NCBI GenBank assembly: GCA_963825175.1
Contig: CAWGSA010000001.1
Coordinates: 434,001 to 498,000, forward strand
DNA length: 64,000 bases
Source of the DNA: DATFTF01 sp963825175
GTDB taxonomy: Bacteria; Acidobacteriota; Thermoanaerobaculia; UBA5066; Gp7-AA6
Direction of reading: 5' to 3'
In this document: one piece after another, positions 1 through 8,913 of the stretch
How positions within the stretch are numbered: position 1 is the first letter of the stretch
How the letters are laid out: each line of letters begins with the position of its first letter
Made by a program: the position numbers and the translations under genes
Notes under the pieces: model-generated
What the model was told of the DNA's origin: nothing
The model's input: only the letters and a program-made list of their open reading frames with translations
Database searches by the model: none

Positions 1-204
1 GCGGCGGCCCCCGCCCGTGCGGCGCTGGGCCATGTACGGAAACTCGAAGCGCACCACGCGCAGTCCGCGCTCGGCAAGTCCGCGCGCCATCCTGTTCATG
101 AACGGAGAGTCCATCGGGGCGCCGGCGCCGTGGGCCAGAACGACGACGTCGGAGCCGTCCTCCGGCCCGTCGAAGAGGAGCTCGCGCTCGTCCCCTGCCT
201 CCAT
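1..204 (-). CDS. Alpha/beta hydrolase, KANL3/TEX30-like, 5' part only (runs off the window)
   Basis: The first 68 residues of a gene that continues beyond the left edge. It starts MEAGDERELLFDGPEDG and contains the strand/oxyanion segment VVVLAHGAGAPMDSPFMN followed by VVRFEFPYMAQRR. HGAGA followed by the RFEFPYM strand is typical of the small serine-hydrolase family related to human TEX30/KANSL3 and bacterial dienelactone-hydrolase-like proteins. The nucleophile elbow lies outside the window, so catalysis cannot be checked. The start lies 8 bp after the stop of the upstream M1 peptidase gene on the same strand, so the two are probably cotranscribed. Substrate unknown. Confidence 0.6.
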   Translation of the reverse strand, partial: MEAGDERELLFDGPEDGSDVVVLAHGAGAPMDSPFMNRMARGLAERGLRVVRFEFPYMAQRRTGGGRR

Positions 205-212
205 CTCGTCGC

Positions 213-2885
213 TTACCGCGCGGCCAGGAACGTCCCCACTGCTTTCGACTGATCGGCGACGAGCGCCGTGCACTGATCGATCTCCTCGAGCGTCTCGGCC
301 AGGGCGCGCGGCGCGCCGGTCAGCGCGTTCAAGCGCGTCCGAAAGAACGCTTCGACCTCCCTCCGGTGCGCCGCGTCGCAGAAACCGGAGCCCAATCGCG
401 GAAGGACGCCCCGCATCTCCTGGGGAAGCCTCGCGACGAGCGCGTCGAAGTTCGCCTGGAAGAATTCCCAGGCCGTTGCGCGGGTCTGGCGATGAAAGAT
501 CGCGGAGAAAAGGATCGACAGCGACTCGCGAACGTCGATCTGATTGGAGAGCATCAACGCCAGGGCCTCCTTCTCGAGCGCGGGATCGCGAAAGCGGCCC
601 AGAGCCGCGAACAGAGCGCGCCGGTCGGTGCGATCGGCCACTTTCGGGACGTGGTCCCGAAAGCGCTCGAACAGGGCGCGGTCGCCGTCCTCGGCGGCGA
701 TACCCAGGACGATCCTCAACGTGTCCGGCCCCACCGCTTTCGGATCCTCGAGCCATGCGAGAGCCAGCTTTCGAGCCTCTCCCCGAAGCTCCGGATCCTT
801 TCCCGCTTCGGCCACGAAGCGGACCAGCTCCGGCCTCAAGAGCTCGACCTCCTCCTTCTCTCCGGGCTTGGAGTTCCAACCGAGCTCGCGCGCCCTGGCG
901 CCGAACTGCGTCCGCACGAAGCGCTCGTAAGCGGAGCGCTCGTCGTCGGGAACCAGGTCGTCTTCGATGCCTTGCGCGATCCGGACCGCGGTTCCAACAA
1001 TGTGGGGGTTGGCGTCGCCGGCGAACTCCGGCACGACCGCCAGAGCCTCCGGCCAGGGGAGCCGGCCGGCGCCGGCGAGGGCGGCGACTTCTTCCAAGAC
1101 GCCGACACGCTCGGGCAGGGTCAGCTCCGGCGCGCCGCGGGTCAGGAGATTGCCGAGCAATCCTCCCGCGTAGAGAGCGGCGTAGTACCCGCGCGCTCCG
1201 GCGTCGGCGAGAACCCAGTCCGGACAGGAGCGCGCGCCTTCCAGCGGCAGACGCGCCGTCCCGTTCGTGAGGAGCTCGCATCCGTTCCCCGACCAACCCT
1301 GGCCTCCGTAGCGGACGCACAGCGGGATGGACCAGATCTGCGGCGGAGCCGACGGCGAGCCACGGGGGAGCAGCCGCCGCTGCGAGAGAACCAGCTCGGG
1401 ACGCTTGCCTGTGTCGCAGGAAAGACCCACGGTGACCTCGGGAACTCCGGACTGATCCAGGAACGTCGAAAAGGCCGGACCCAATCCCTTTCCCCCTTCG
1501 GCTTCGAGCGCGGACAGGAAATCGTCCGCCGTGGCGTTGCCGTAGGCGTGGGCCGCGAGGTAGCGGCGAACTCCCTTCTGGAACTTCTCCTCTCCGGCCC
1601 ACGACTCGAACATGGAGAGAACGGCCGAGCCCTTGCCGTAGCTGATGTTGTCGAAGGCGTTGTCGATGTCTCCCTTCGTCAGGATCGGCTGGCGGATCTT
1701 GCGCGCCGATACCAGCGTGTCCCCCTCCATGGTCTGGGCCCGCGAAACTGTGCGGAGCACCGGAATGTTCCATTCCGGCTTCCACTTCTCCAGCACCTTT
1801 CCCGACATCCAGGTGGCAAACGACTCGTTCAACCAGGTGTCGTTCCACCATGCGAGCGTGACCAGATCGCCAAACCATTGGTGCGCCGTTTCGTGCGCAC
1901 AGATCGACGCGTACCGCAGCCGGAATTCGGGCGTTTCCCGCTCCGAACCGGCCAGAAGGATCGACTCGTTGTAAGTCACCAGTCCGGCGTTCTCCATCGC
2001 ACCGAAGCGAACGGTCTGCGGGATGACCAGGTTATCGAGCTTCTCGTAGGGATAGGGGATCCCGAAGTAGTCCTCCAGGATATCGAGGAGCGGGCCCGTG
2101 GCCGCCACCGCGTACCGCGCCTCGGACCCGCGGCCTTTCGGGACGATCATGCGGATCGGCGTGTGGTTCCTGCCGGCGCGGCCGGCGTCCACGACGTCGA
2201 AGGGCCCGACGCCGAAGGCCACGAGATAGCTGGGAAGCGGCTTGGTCTCCCCGAATCGAACCACCTTCAGGTCGCCCGCGCCCGCTTCCTGCGAGACGAC
2301 GGGAGTGTTGGAGACCGCGATGTCTTTCTTCGGAATACGCAGCGTCAGCCGCCAGGGAACCTTGTCCGAGGGCTCGTCGAAACAGGGAAACGCCCTCCGC
2401 GCGTCGATCGATTCGAACTGCGTGAAGGTGTACCAGTCCTGGCCCACCTTCTGGCGAAAGACACCGGTGGTGCTGGTCCCCGAGACCTTGCCCTGAAACT
2501 CGGCGTGGAAACGGCCCCGGCCCGGACCGACCGGGCGGCCGAAGGCGAAGCCCGCGAAGTCGGCGCCCCCGAGAACGACGCGGGCCGTCTGGACCCGGCC
2601 CTCCAGGTCCAGCGTGGCCCTGGAGATCGTCAGCTCCGTCGCGTTCAGCCAGAAGAAGGAGGTCGGCCCGGCCAGCTCGAGGTCGATGTCGACGGAGCCG
2701 GAAAAGGTGTCCCGATCCGGCGCAATCGTCAGATCGACCGACTCCTTGAGGGGACGGACGCCCGGCGCGAGACGCAGATCGGGAGGCTTGGGGTCGGGTC
2801 CCTCCGCAGCGGACGGAATCTCCCCGGCCGCGGCCATTGCGCCGACCAGCAAAAGACAATGCACGAGATAAGCCGTTCTCTTCAT
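213..2885 (-). CDS. M1 family zinc aminopeptidase, exported (PepN/ERAP-like)
   Basis: An 890-residue gluzincin aminopeptidase removing N-terminal residues from peptides, probably periplasmic. A signal peptide covers about residues 1-20 (MKRTAYLVHCLLLVGAMAAA). The N-terminal beta domain ends near residue 250. The exopeptidase motif GAMENAG is at about 295-301. The zinc site HETAH is at 331-335 and its third ligand is Glu354 in NESFATW, giving the exact HEXXH-x18-E spacing. The C-terminal half (about 560-890) is helical like the ERAP1_C domain of eukaryotic-type M1 enzymes. Length is normal for the family. It is divergent from padR (164 bp between starts) and sits just upstream of the partial hydrolase gene. 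Confidence 0.93.
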   Translation of the reverse strand: MKRTAYLVHCLLLVGAMAAAGEIPSAAEGPDPKPPDLRLAPGVRPLKESVDLTIAPDRDTFSGSVDIDLELAGPTSFFWLNATELTISRATLDLEGRVQTARVVLGGADFAGFAFGRPVGPGRGRFHAEFQGKVSGTSTTGVFRQKVGQDWYTFTQFESIDARRAFPCFDEPSDKVPWRLTLRIPKKDIAVSNTPVVSQEAGAGDLKVVRFGETKPLPSYLVAFGVGPFDVVDAGRAGRNHTPIRMIVPKGRGSEARYAVAATGPLLDILEDYFGIPYPYEKLDNLVIPQTVRFGAMENAGLVTYNESILLAGSERETPEFRLRYASICAHETAHQWFGDLVTLAWWNDTWLNESFATWMSGKVLEKWKPEWNIPVLRTVSRAQTMEGDTLVSARKIRQPILTKGDIDNAFDNISYGKGSAVLSMFESWAGEEKFQKGVRRYLAAHAYGNATADDFLSALEAEGGKGLGPAFSTFLDQSGVPEVTVGLSCDTGKRPELVLSQRRLLPRGSPSAPPQIWSIPLCVRYGGQGWSGNGCELLTNGTARLPLEGARSCPDWVLADAGARGYYAALYAGGLLGNLLTRGAPELTLPERVGVLEEVAALAGAGRLPWPEALAVVPEFAGDANPHIVGTAVRIAQGIEDDLVPDDERSAYERFVRTQFGARARELGWNSKPGEKEEVELLRPELVRFVAEAGKDPELRGEARKLALAWLEDPKAVGPDTLRIVLGIAAEDGDRALFERFRDHVPKVADRTDRRALFAALGRFRDPALEKEALALMLSNQIDVRESLSILFSAIFHRQTRATAWEFFQANFDALVARLPQEMRGVLPRLGSGFCDAAHRREVEAFFRTRLNALTGAPRALAETLEEIDQCTALVADQSKAVGTFLAAR

Positions 2886-3049
2886 GGCCCCCCCGGCAAC
2901 GAATCATACGGCGGCCTTCGACTTGCTTCGAAACCTTCCGATACCCCGATCGTATCTTCCTGTCGAATGACTAGGAGAAGCCGGCCTTTCCCCTTGACCT
3001 TCGACAGGAAGCGGGCCAGACTCCCGGAACTCTTTTCGAAGGAGCTGCC

Positions 3050-3382
3050 ATGACGCCTCCGCGGACCGACCTCCTGCAGGGAACCCTGGACGTGCTGATC
3101 CTGAAGACCCTCATTGCCGAGCCGATGCACGGCTGGGGCATCTCCCAGCGTATCCTCCAGCTTTCGGGTGAGGTTCTCCAGGTCAACCAGGGATCTCTCT
3201 ATCCCGCGCTGTACCGGCTGGAATCGCGCGGCTGGATCCGCGCCAGCTGGGGCAATTCCGAGAACAACCGCCGGGCCAAGTTCTACGAGCTGACGCGCGC
3301 CGGGCGCAAGCAGCTCGCCGAGGAGAAGCAGAGCTGGGAGCGCTTCGCCGCGGCCGTCGGACGGGTGCTGCAAGCCACCTAG
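3050..3382 (+). CDS. PadR family transcriptional regulator
   Basis: A 110-residue winged-helix repressor. It begins TPPRTDLLQGTLDVLILKTL and continues with HGWGISQRI, LQVNQGSLYPALYRLE and LTRAGRKQLAEE, the canonical PadR-N pattern with a short C-terminal helix. The AAGGAG element at 3039-3044 supports this ATG. It lies 10 bp upstream of an ADOP permease gene. This PadR-ADOP pairing is characteristic of Acidobacteriota, where the regulator is thought to control the adjacent permease; the inducer is unknown. The 164-bp spacer shared with the M1 peptidase gene must hold both divergent promoters. Confidence 0.95.
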   Translation: MTPPRTDLLQGTLDVLILKTLIAEPMHGWGISQRILQLSGEVLQVNQGSLYPALYRLESRGWIRASWGNSENNRRAKFYELTRAGRKQLAEEKQSWERFAAAVGRVLQAT

Positions 3383-3392
3383 GAGGAGCGCC

Positions 3393-6047
3393 ATGAAGAG
3401 CCGGATCGCCGCCGCCTTTCGCGTCTTCTTTCGCCGGGAAGTCCTCGAGCGGGAGATGGACGAGGAGATGCGCTTCCACGTCGAGATGGAGACGAAGAAG
3501 AACATCGGCCGGGGAATGACGCCTGGAGAGGCGCGCACGGAGGCGCTCCGGGGCTTCGGCGGGATCGACCGGCACAAGGAGGAAGGGCGCGACGCCTCCG
3601 GGATCCCGTGGCTGGAGACCCTGTGGCAGGACGTCCGGATCGCGCTGCGCGGCCTGAAGCGCAATCCCGCCTACGCCGCCGCGGCCATCGCCACGCTGGC
3701 CCTGGGGATCGGCGCCAACGTGGCGGTTTTCAGCGTGGTCCACTCCGTGTTTCTCCAGGCTCTCCCCTACGGCGGCGGCGAACGCCTGGTCCGCCTCCGG
3801 CAGGACGCTCCCGCCGCCGGCATCGAGGACGCCGCGTTCTCGCCCGTGGAAGTCGCCGACTACGCCTCCCAGACCCGCGCCCTCCAGGGCGTGGTCGAGT
3901 ACCACTCGATGTCCTTCATTCTCCTCGGGCACGGCCAGCCCGAGCGCGTGCGCACCGGCGTGGTCTCGGCGAATTTCTTCGACGTGATGGGGATCCGCCC
4001 GCTGTTGGGACGCCTCTTCCTTCCCGGGGAGGATGCCCACGGTGCCGAGCCGGTGCTGCTCCTTTCCTATGACTACTGGATGAAGAGCTATGGCGGTGAT
4101 CCCCACATTCTCGGCCAGGCGTTCCGCATGAACGACAAGATCCACACGGTCGTGGGAGTGCTGCCTCCGATCCCTCCCTATCCCGACGAGAACGACCTGT
4201 TCATGCCGACTTCGGCCTGTCCGTTTCGGGGAAGCGCCGCCGCGTCCAACAACCGCAACGCCCGGATGCTGAACGTGTTCGGCCGATTGAAGCCGAAAAT
4301 GCGGCTCGCGGACGTCGATCGGGATCTCGCTTTGATTGCGGGCAGGCTCTCGGCGGCGTATCCCAAGGACTACCCCGGCCCGGGCTCCGGTTTCTCGGTC
4401 CAGGGCGTGCCGCTCTCCCGCGAGCTGACGCAGCGCGCGCGGCCGACCTTCCTGATCCTGCTGGCGACGGTGGCCCTGGTCCTCCTGCTGGCGTGCGCCA
4501 ACGTGGCGAATCTGACGCTCGCCCGACACCTGCGGCGCCATCGGGAGGTCGCGCTGCGCTCCGCGCTCGGAGCGGGACGTGGTCGCCTGGTGCGGCAGAT
4601 GCTGACGGAGAGCACCGTGCTTTCGGTCCTGGGCGGCGTGTTCGGACTCGCCCTCGCTGCGGGGATGCTGCGCCTCCTCGTCGCCTTCGCCGCGCGCTTC
4701 ACGCCCCGCGCCGGGGAGATTCGCATCGATTCCCCGGTCCTGGTCTTCGCCCTGGCGATCTCGATCGCGACCGGCCTCGTCTTCGGACTGGTCCCCGCGC
4801 TGTCCCGGCAGGACAACCTCGTCGCCGCCTTGCAGGAGTCGGGACGATCGACCGCGGGCAGGTCGCGGTACGGATTGCGCCAGACCCTCATCGTGGTCCA
4901 GGTCGCGGTCTCCTTCATGCTCTTGATCGGCGCCGGGCTGATGTTGAAGAGCCTGTGGAAGCTGCAAAGCGTCGATCCGGGCTTCGACGTTCAGCGGGTG
5001 GAGACCATGCGCGTCGCCCTGAATTTCTCCAAGTACAACGACGGCGAAAAGCGCCGTGCCTTCTTCCAGCGGCTCCTGGACAACCTCTCCGGGCGCCCCG
5101 GCGTGGATGCCCTGGGCGTCGTCGGAACGCTCCCCCTCAATCAGAACGGCGGACCGCAGAACCAGAGCTACGAGATCGAGGGACGGCCCGCGCCGACTCC
5201 GGACTTGCAGCCACAGGCCGACTTCCAGCAGGTCTCGCCCGACTATTTCCGGACCATCCGGGTGCCGTTGCTCTCCGGGCGCGGGGTCCAGACGTCCGAT
5301 CGCCCGGAGACCCCGAAGGTCGCGGTGATCAACCGGACGATGGCGCATCACCGGTGGCCCTCGGAAAGCCCGCTCGGACGCCGCATTTCTGTCGATCAAG
5401 GCAAGTCCTGGATCGCCGTCGTCGGCGTGGTCGGAGACGTCCGGCAGAACGGTCTGGACCGCCTCCCCGGTGACCAGGTCTATGTCGCGCTCGACCAGTT
5501 CCCCACTCTGGCCGGATCGGTCCTGGTGCGCAGCGCCTCCAGTCCCGAGACGGTGATCCGGCTGGTCCGGGACGCGGTCCATGCGATCGATCCCGATCAG
5601 CCGGTCGATCAGTTCCGCACGCTGGACGAGCTTCGCGCCAACGCTCTGGCCTCGCCGCGGCTGACCTCGATCTTGCTCGCCGTGTTCGCGGCGCTGGCCC
5701 TGCTGATCACTTCGGCCGGCATCGCCGGTGTGATCGCGTTCTCGGTGAGCGAGCGCACGCAGGAGTTCGGCATTCGCATGGCCCTCGGCGCCCACCCGCG
5801 CCAGGTCCAGGGCATGGTGCTGCGACAAGGCATGACGATGGTGGCCATTGGACTGGCCCTGGGATTCCTGGGAGCGCACCTTCTGGCTCGATTGATGTCC
5901 GGCCTCCTGTTCGAGGTCCGGGCCACCGATCCGCCGACGTTTCTGGCCATGTCGGCCGTCCTCGCCGCGGTCGCCGCCGCTGCCTGTCTCGGGCCCGCCC
6001 GCCACGCCACGACCGTCGATCCGATGACCGCGCTGAGAACCTCCTGA
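3393..6047 (+). CDS. ADOP-type ABC transporter permease (MacB/FtsX fold)
   Basis: An 884-residue inner-membrane permease of the acidobacterial duplicated orphan permease family. Residues 1-75 form the family's soluble N-terminal segment (EREMDEEMRFHVEME, GMTPGEARTEALRGFGG). The first FtsX-type unit has TM1 near 90-115 (ALGIGANVAVFSVV), a periplasmic MacB-core domain and a TM group at about 350-470. A second periplasmic domain follows, and the final TM group (about 755-880) contains FGIRMALGAHPRQVQGMVLR. No ATPase domain is fused and none is adjacent. AGGAGGAG precedes the ATG. Role in macrolide, lipoprotein or peptide export is not established for this family. Confidence 0.92.
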   Translation: MKSRIAAAFRVFFRREVLEREMDEEMRFHVEMETKKNIGRGMTPGEARTEALRGFGGIDRHKEEGRDASGIPWLETLWQDVRIALRGLKRNPAYAAAAIATLALGIGANVAVFSVVHSVFLQALPYGGGERLVRLRQDAPAAGIEDAAFSPVEVADYASQTRALQGVVEYHSMSFILLGHGQPERVRTGVVSANFFDVMGIRPLLGRLFLPGEDAHGAEPVLLLSYDYWMKSYGGDPHILGQAFRMNDKIHTVVGVLPPIPPYPDENDLFMPTSACPFRGSAAASNNRNARMLNVFGRLKPKMRLADVDRDLALIAGRLSAAYPKDYPGPGSGFSVQGVPLSRELTQRARPTFLILLATVALVLLLACANVANLTLARHLRRHREVALRSALGAGRGRLVRQMLTESTVLSVLGGVFGLALAAGMLRLLVAFAARFTPRAGEIRIDSPVLVFALAISIATGLVFGLVPALSRQDNLVAALQESGRSTAGRSRYGLRQTLIVVQVAVSFMLLIGAGLMLKSLWKLQSVDPGFDVQRVETMRVALNFSKYNDGEKRRAFFQRLLDNLSGRPGVDALGVVGTLPLNQNGGPQNQSYEIEGRPAPTPDLQPQADFQQVSPDYFRTIRVPLLSGRGVQTSDRPETPKVAVINRTMAHHRWPSESPLGRRISVDQGKSWIAVVGVVGDVRQNGLDRLPGDQVYVALDQFPTLAGSVLVRSASSPETVIRLVRDAVHAIDPDQPVDQFRTLDELRANALASPRLTSILLAVFAALALLITSAGIAGVIAFSVSERTQEFGIRMALGAHPRQVQGMVLRQGMTMVAIGLALGFLGAHLLARLMSGLLFEVRATDPPTFLAMSAVLAAVAAAACLGPARHATTVDPMTALRTS

Positions 6048-6072
6048 ACGAATGAAAAATGGAGGACCGATC

Positions 6073-7008
6073 ATGAAACGGAGACAGTTCCTCAAGACCA
6101 CGACGGGCTTCGGCCTGATGGCTGCCCTGCCCGCCTCGGCCCGGCGCGCGCTCGCCGCCAGCCTGCATACGGACGGCGGCGCAACAGCGACGAAATCGGT
6201 GATCCCCCTCAAGCCCCCCGCCCAGGGCTCGATCCCCGTCGCCTTTCTCCTCTCCGACGGCGCCGTGGTGATCGATTTCTGCGGGCCGTGGGAGGTTTTT
6301 CAGGACGCCAACGTGCCCGGCCGGACCGAGCAACCCTTTCACCTCTATACAGTCGCCAAGACCACCGACGCGATCCGGACCAGCGACGGCATGAAGATCC
6401 TCCCCGAATACACCTTCGAGAACGCTCCCCCTCCGAAGGTGGTCGTGATCCCGGCGCAGGGAGACAAGTCGGAAGCCCCGGTCGCCTGGATCCGCAAAGC
6501 CGCTCGGTCGGCGGACGTCGTCATGTCCGTGTGCACGGGCGCGTTCCTGCTGGCCAAGACCGGCCTCCTGGCGGGCAAGAATGCGACGACGCACCACTCC
6601 GGTTTCAAGCAGTTCGCGATGAGCTTCCCGGACATCACTCTCCGGCGCGGAGCCCGATTCGTGGACGAAGGCAACGTCGCCACGGCAGGTGGGCTCTCTT
6701 CGGGAATCGATCTCGCACTGCACGTCCTCGAGCGTTACTTCGGACGCGAGGCCGCCGAGAGCACCGCTTACTACATGGAGTACCAGGGGGAAGGGTGGAA
6801 GAATCCCCAGTCCAATGCGGTCTATGCGACGGCGCGGCTCTCGACGGATGAGAACCCGCTCTGCGCCGTTTGCGAAATGGACGTCGATCCCAAGACTTCG
6901 CCCAAGTCGGTCTACAAGGGCAAGACCTACCTCTTCTGCTCCGACGATCACAAGAAGCAGTTCGACGCCAATCCGGACGTCTACATCAGCGCGGTGGCGA
7001 AGAAGTAG
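6073..7008 (+). CDS. Tat-exported DJ-1/PfpI domain protein with C-terminal YHS domain
   Basis: 311 residues from the ATG at 6073, chosen because GGAGG (6061-6065) sits 7 bp upstream and because translation then begins directly with the Tat motif MKRRQFLKTT. After the signal, about residues 50-240 form a GATase1/DJ-1-like domain: IPVAFLLSDGAVVIDFCGPW, then the nucleophile elbow MSVCTGAFLLAKTGLL with Cys154. Residues about 263-305 form a YHS domain (CAVCEMDV, then YLFCSDDHKKQF), a small metal-binding module. The DJ-1 part resembles the ligand domain of AraC-type ThiJ regulators but lacks any HTH. It starts 25 bp after the ADOP stop, so it probably belongs to that operon. Function unknown. Confidence 0.85.
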   Translation: MKRRQFLKTTTGFGLMAALPASARRALAASLHTDGGATATKSVIPLKPPAQGSIPVAFLLSDGAVVIDFCGPWEVFQDANVPGRTEQPFHLYTVAKTTDAIRTSDGMKILPEYTFENAPPPKVVVIPAQGDKSEAPVAWIRKAARSADVVMSVCTGAFLLAKTGLLAGKNATTHHSGFKQFAMSFPDITLRRGARFVDEGNVATAGGLSSGIDLALHVLERYFGREAAESTAYYMEYQGEGWKNPQSNAVYATARLSTDENPLCAVCEMDVDPKTSPKSVYKGKTYLFCSDDHKKQFDANPDVYISAVAKK

Positions 7009-7020
7009 TCGTCGTTTCCC

Positions 7021-7120
7021 GACTGCGGACTGCGGACTGCGGACTGCGGACTCGAGGGGCTGGAGTATGGAAAAGTTTTCTCGAGGCGCCGGCCGCTTTA
7101 GTCCTCAGTCCGCAGTCCGC
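7021..7120. repeat. GACTGCG tandem repeat with inverted partner between convergent genes
   Basis: Four perfect head-to-tail copies of the heptamer GACTGCG occupy 7021-7048, followed by a degenerate fifth. The reverse complement, AGTCCGCAGTCCGC, lies at 7107-7120, so a 14-bp stem with a ~60-nt loop can form. It sits exactly in the 114-bp gap between the convergent DJ-1/YHS and amidohydrolase genes, where a bidirectional terminator would be expected. No T-tract is visible. Confidence 0.75.
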
Positions 7121-7122
7121 GG

Positions 7123-8364
7123 TCAGGGCCGCGTCGTGTTCTTGTACACCACTCCGCCCTTCATCACGAAGCGCACGCGCGACAGGGCCGTGATGTCCTG
7201 GGCCGGATCCCCGTCCACGGCGATCACATCCCCCTCGTAGCCGGGCGCGATCCGGCCGATCTTGTCGGCCATCCCGAGCGCCTCCGCCGCGAGCGACGTC
7301 GCCGACACGATCGCGGCGAGCGGGTTCTGGCCGCCCTCGCGCACCCGGCAGACGAGCTCCTCGGCATTGCGCCCCTCCGCGCCGGCCACCGCGTCGGTGC
7401 CGAAGACGACCTTGAGGTTCGACGTACCGATCGCAAGTCGAAAAGTCACCGGCGCGAGCGCAAGCCCTTTCTCCATCGCCGCGAAGCCTTCGGCGTTGTA
7501 GTTGCCGATCCCGAAGTACCTTGCCTTGTTCTCGAGATAATTGCGGAAGACGAGGCAGCACTGCGGATCGAAGTAAGTCCCTCGCTCGGCCATGAGCTTC
7601 AAGACCTCGGGCGTTGCGAAGATGCCGTGCTCGATCTCACTGCACCCGGCCTCGACCGCTGCGCGCATGCTTTCCGGACTGTGCGCGTGGACGAGCGTGC
7701 GCAGGCCCAGAGCCCGGGCCTCCCCGCACGCCGCGGCGAGCTGCGCCGACGTCATGGTCTGGGCGCCGCCGTCGCGAATGCTCTTGGAGGCGAAAAGCTT
7801 GATCAAATCCGCGCCGGCGGCCTTGCGCTCGTGCACGAGCTGACGCAGCTTCTCCGCATCGCCGCTCTTTTCGGTCAAAGGCTCGAGGGATGTCAGGATC
7901 CGAGGGCCGGGGAGGGATCCGGAGTCGATCGCCTGCTTCAAGTCCAGATCCTCCGGCGAGCCGGGGCTCTGGATCGTGGTAAAGCCGGCCCGGAGCGTGG
8001 CCCAAGCGTTTCCGGCCATGGCCAGCGCCCCGCGGCCCGGGCTCTCGCCGTCCTCATCCGTGTGGAGCTTGCCGGCGGCGTTGAAGTGCCAGGCCACGTG
8101 CGCGTGCAAATCGATCAGGCCCGGCAGGACGGTCAGGCCGGTCAGGTCGTAGGTGGAGGACTTCTCCACGCCGACCGCAGATCCTGTCTCGACACGGGCG
8201 ATGCGGCCGTGCTCGATCGCGATTCGCCGCGGCCCATCGAGGACCGAGCGGCCGTCGAGGACGCGACTGCAGCGCAGGACAACGGAGTCCGGTCCGGAGG
8301 CGCCGGAATCTGCCGGAACCGACGCGGCACCGATCGCCAGGACCGCCGCGACGATCAGACGCAT
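7123..8364 (-). CDS. Exported amidohydrolase (imidazolonepropionase/prolidase-like)
   Basis: 413 residues with a signal peptide at about 1-19 (MRLIVAAVLAIGAASVPAD). This is a metal-dependent TIM-barrel hydrolase. The first metal motif is HAHVAWH, after GLTVLPGLIDL. Downstream, a Lys lies in DLIKLFASKSI, further His residues in VHAHSPES and SEIEHGIF, and the late Asp in VVFGTDAVAGAEGRN. It closes with the family C-terminus GRIAPGYEGDVIAVDGDP. Substrate class is amide or cyclic-imide bonds, possibly dipeptides. It begins 4 bp after the stop of the DinB-like gene, so translation is probably coupled. Confidence 0.88.
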   Translation of the reverse strand: MRLIVAAVLAIGAASVPADSGASGPDSVVLRCSRVLDGRSVLDGPRRIAIEHGRIARVETGSAVGVEKSSTYDLTGLTVLPGLIDLHAHVAWHFNAAGKLHTDEDGESPGRGALAMAGNAWATLRAGFTTIQSPGSPEDLDLKQAIDSGSLPGPRILTSLEPLTEKSGDAEKLRQLVHERKAAGADLIKLFASKSIRDGGAQTMTSAQLAAACGEARALGLRTLVHAHSPESMRAAVEAGCSEIEHGIFATPEVLKLMAERGTYFDPQCCLVFRNYLENKARYFGIGNYNAEGFAAMEKGLALAPVTFRLAIGTSNLKVVFGTDAVAGAEGRNAEELVCRVREGGQNPLAAIVSATSLAAEALGMADKIGRIAPGYEGDVIAVDGDPAQDITALSRVRFVMKGGVVYKNTTRP

Positions 8365-8368
8365 CGAA

Positions 8369-8899
8369 TCAGGGTTTCGCCCGTATCCGTGCGTTGAACT
8401 CTTCGGACTTGCCGCGGGGAACCGAGAGCGATTCCCAACGCGCGCCCGCGAAATGCTTGGCCAGGAACACGATCTGCCCGACGTGGTAGGCGTAGTGCGC
8501 GAGCTGCCGGTTTACCGCCTTGACCACGGAGTGCGGCTCGCCGCGGATGGTCACGTTGCGCTCGAGGTCCGCCGGCTTCATCGGGTCGATGACGTCGAAG
8601 AGGATCTTCCAGGACGCCTCCCACTTTTCCATGAGCGACGCCCGCGTGTCGCCCGCGTCGGCCGCGAACTCGGTGTCGCGGTGCCGGTCCGGCTTCTCGC
8701 CGTCGGACGTGAAGAAGTCCTGCCAGCGCGAGCGGAGGTTCCCGGCGATGTGCTTGACCACGAGCGCGATCGAGTTGGACTCGGGATCGAGCTTCTCGAA
8801 GAACTGCGCGTCGGAGACCTGGGCCATGGCCTTCTCGGCGAGCTTTTTCTGCCCGTGAAACTGCCGCCGCGCGTCCTCGAGGTAGGAGTCGCCGAGCAT
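8369..8899 (-). CDS. DinB/DUF1572-family protein
   Basis: 176 residues with the four-helix DinB-like pattern. The metal-type histidines are in ALVVKHIAGNLRSRW (His near 50) and in NRQLAHYAYHVGQIVFLAKH (two His near 135-139). These match the three-His arrangement of DinB/DUF1572 proteins, many of which are thiol-dependent transferases of unknown substrate. The start at 8899 is the first Met that gives a family-length protein; its ribosome site is weak. It lies between the SUMF1-like and amidohydrolase genes in a tight minus-strand cluster. Confidence 0.82.
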   Translation of the reverse strand: MLGDSYLEDARRQFHGQKKLAEKAMAQVSDAQFFEKLDPESNSIALVVKHIAGNLRSRWQDFFTSDGEKPDRHRDTEFAADAGDTRASLMEKWEASWKILFDVIDPMKPADLERNVTIRGEPHSVVKAVNRQLAHYAYHVGQIVFLAKHFAGARWESLSVPRGKSEEFNARIRAKP

Positions 8900-8913
8900 A
8901 GGGGCATTTTCCC

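Noticed and set aside
366..3053. A long plus-strand open frame (895 codons) opposite the M1 peptidase gene
   Set aside because: It is antisense to a complete, motif-bearing M1 aminopeptidase and has Arg/Gly/Pro-rich composition typical of GC-rich shadow frames. The same applies to the long minus-strand frame at 3183-6212 under the ADOP gene.
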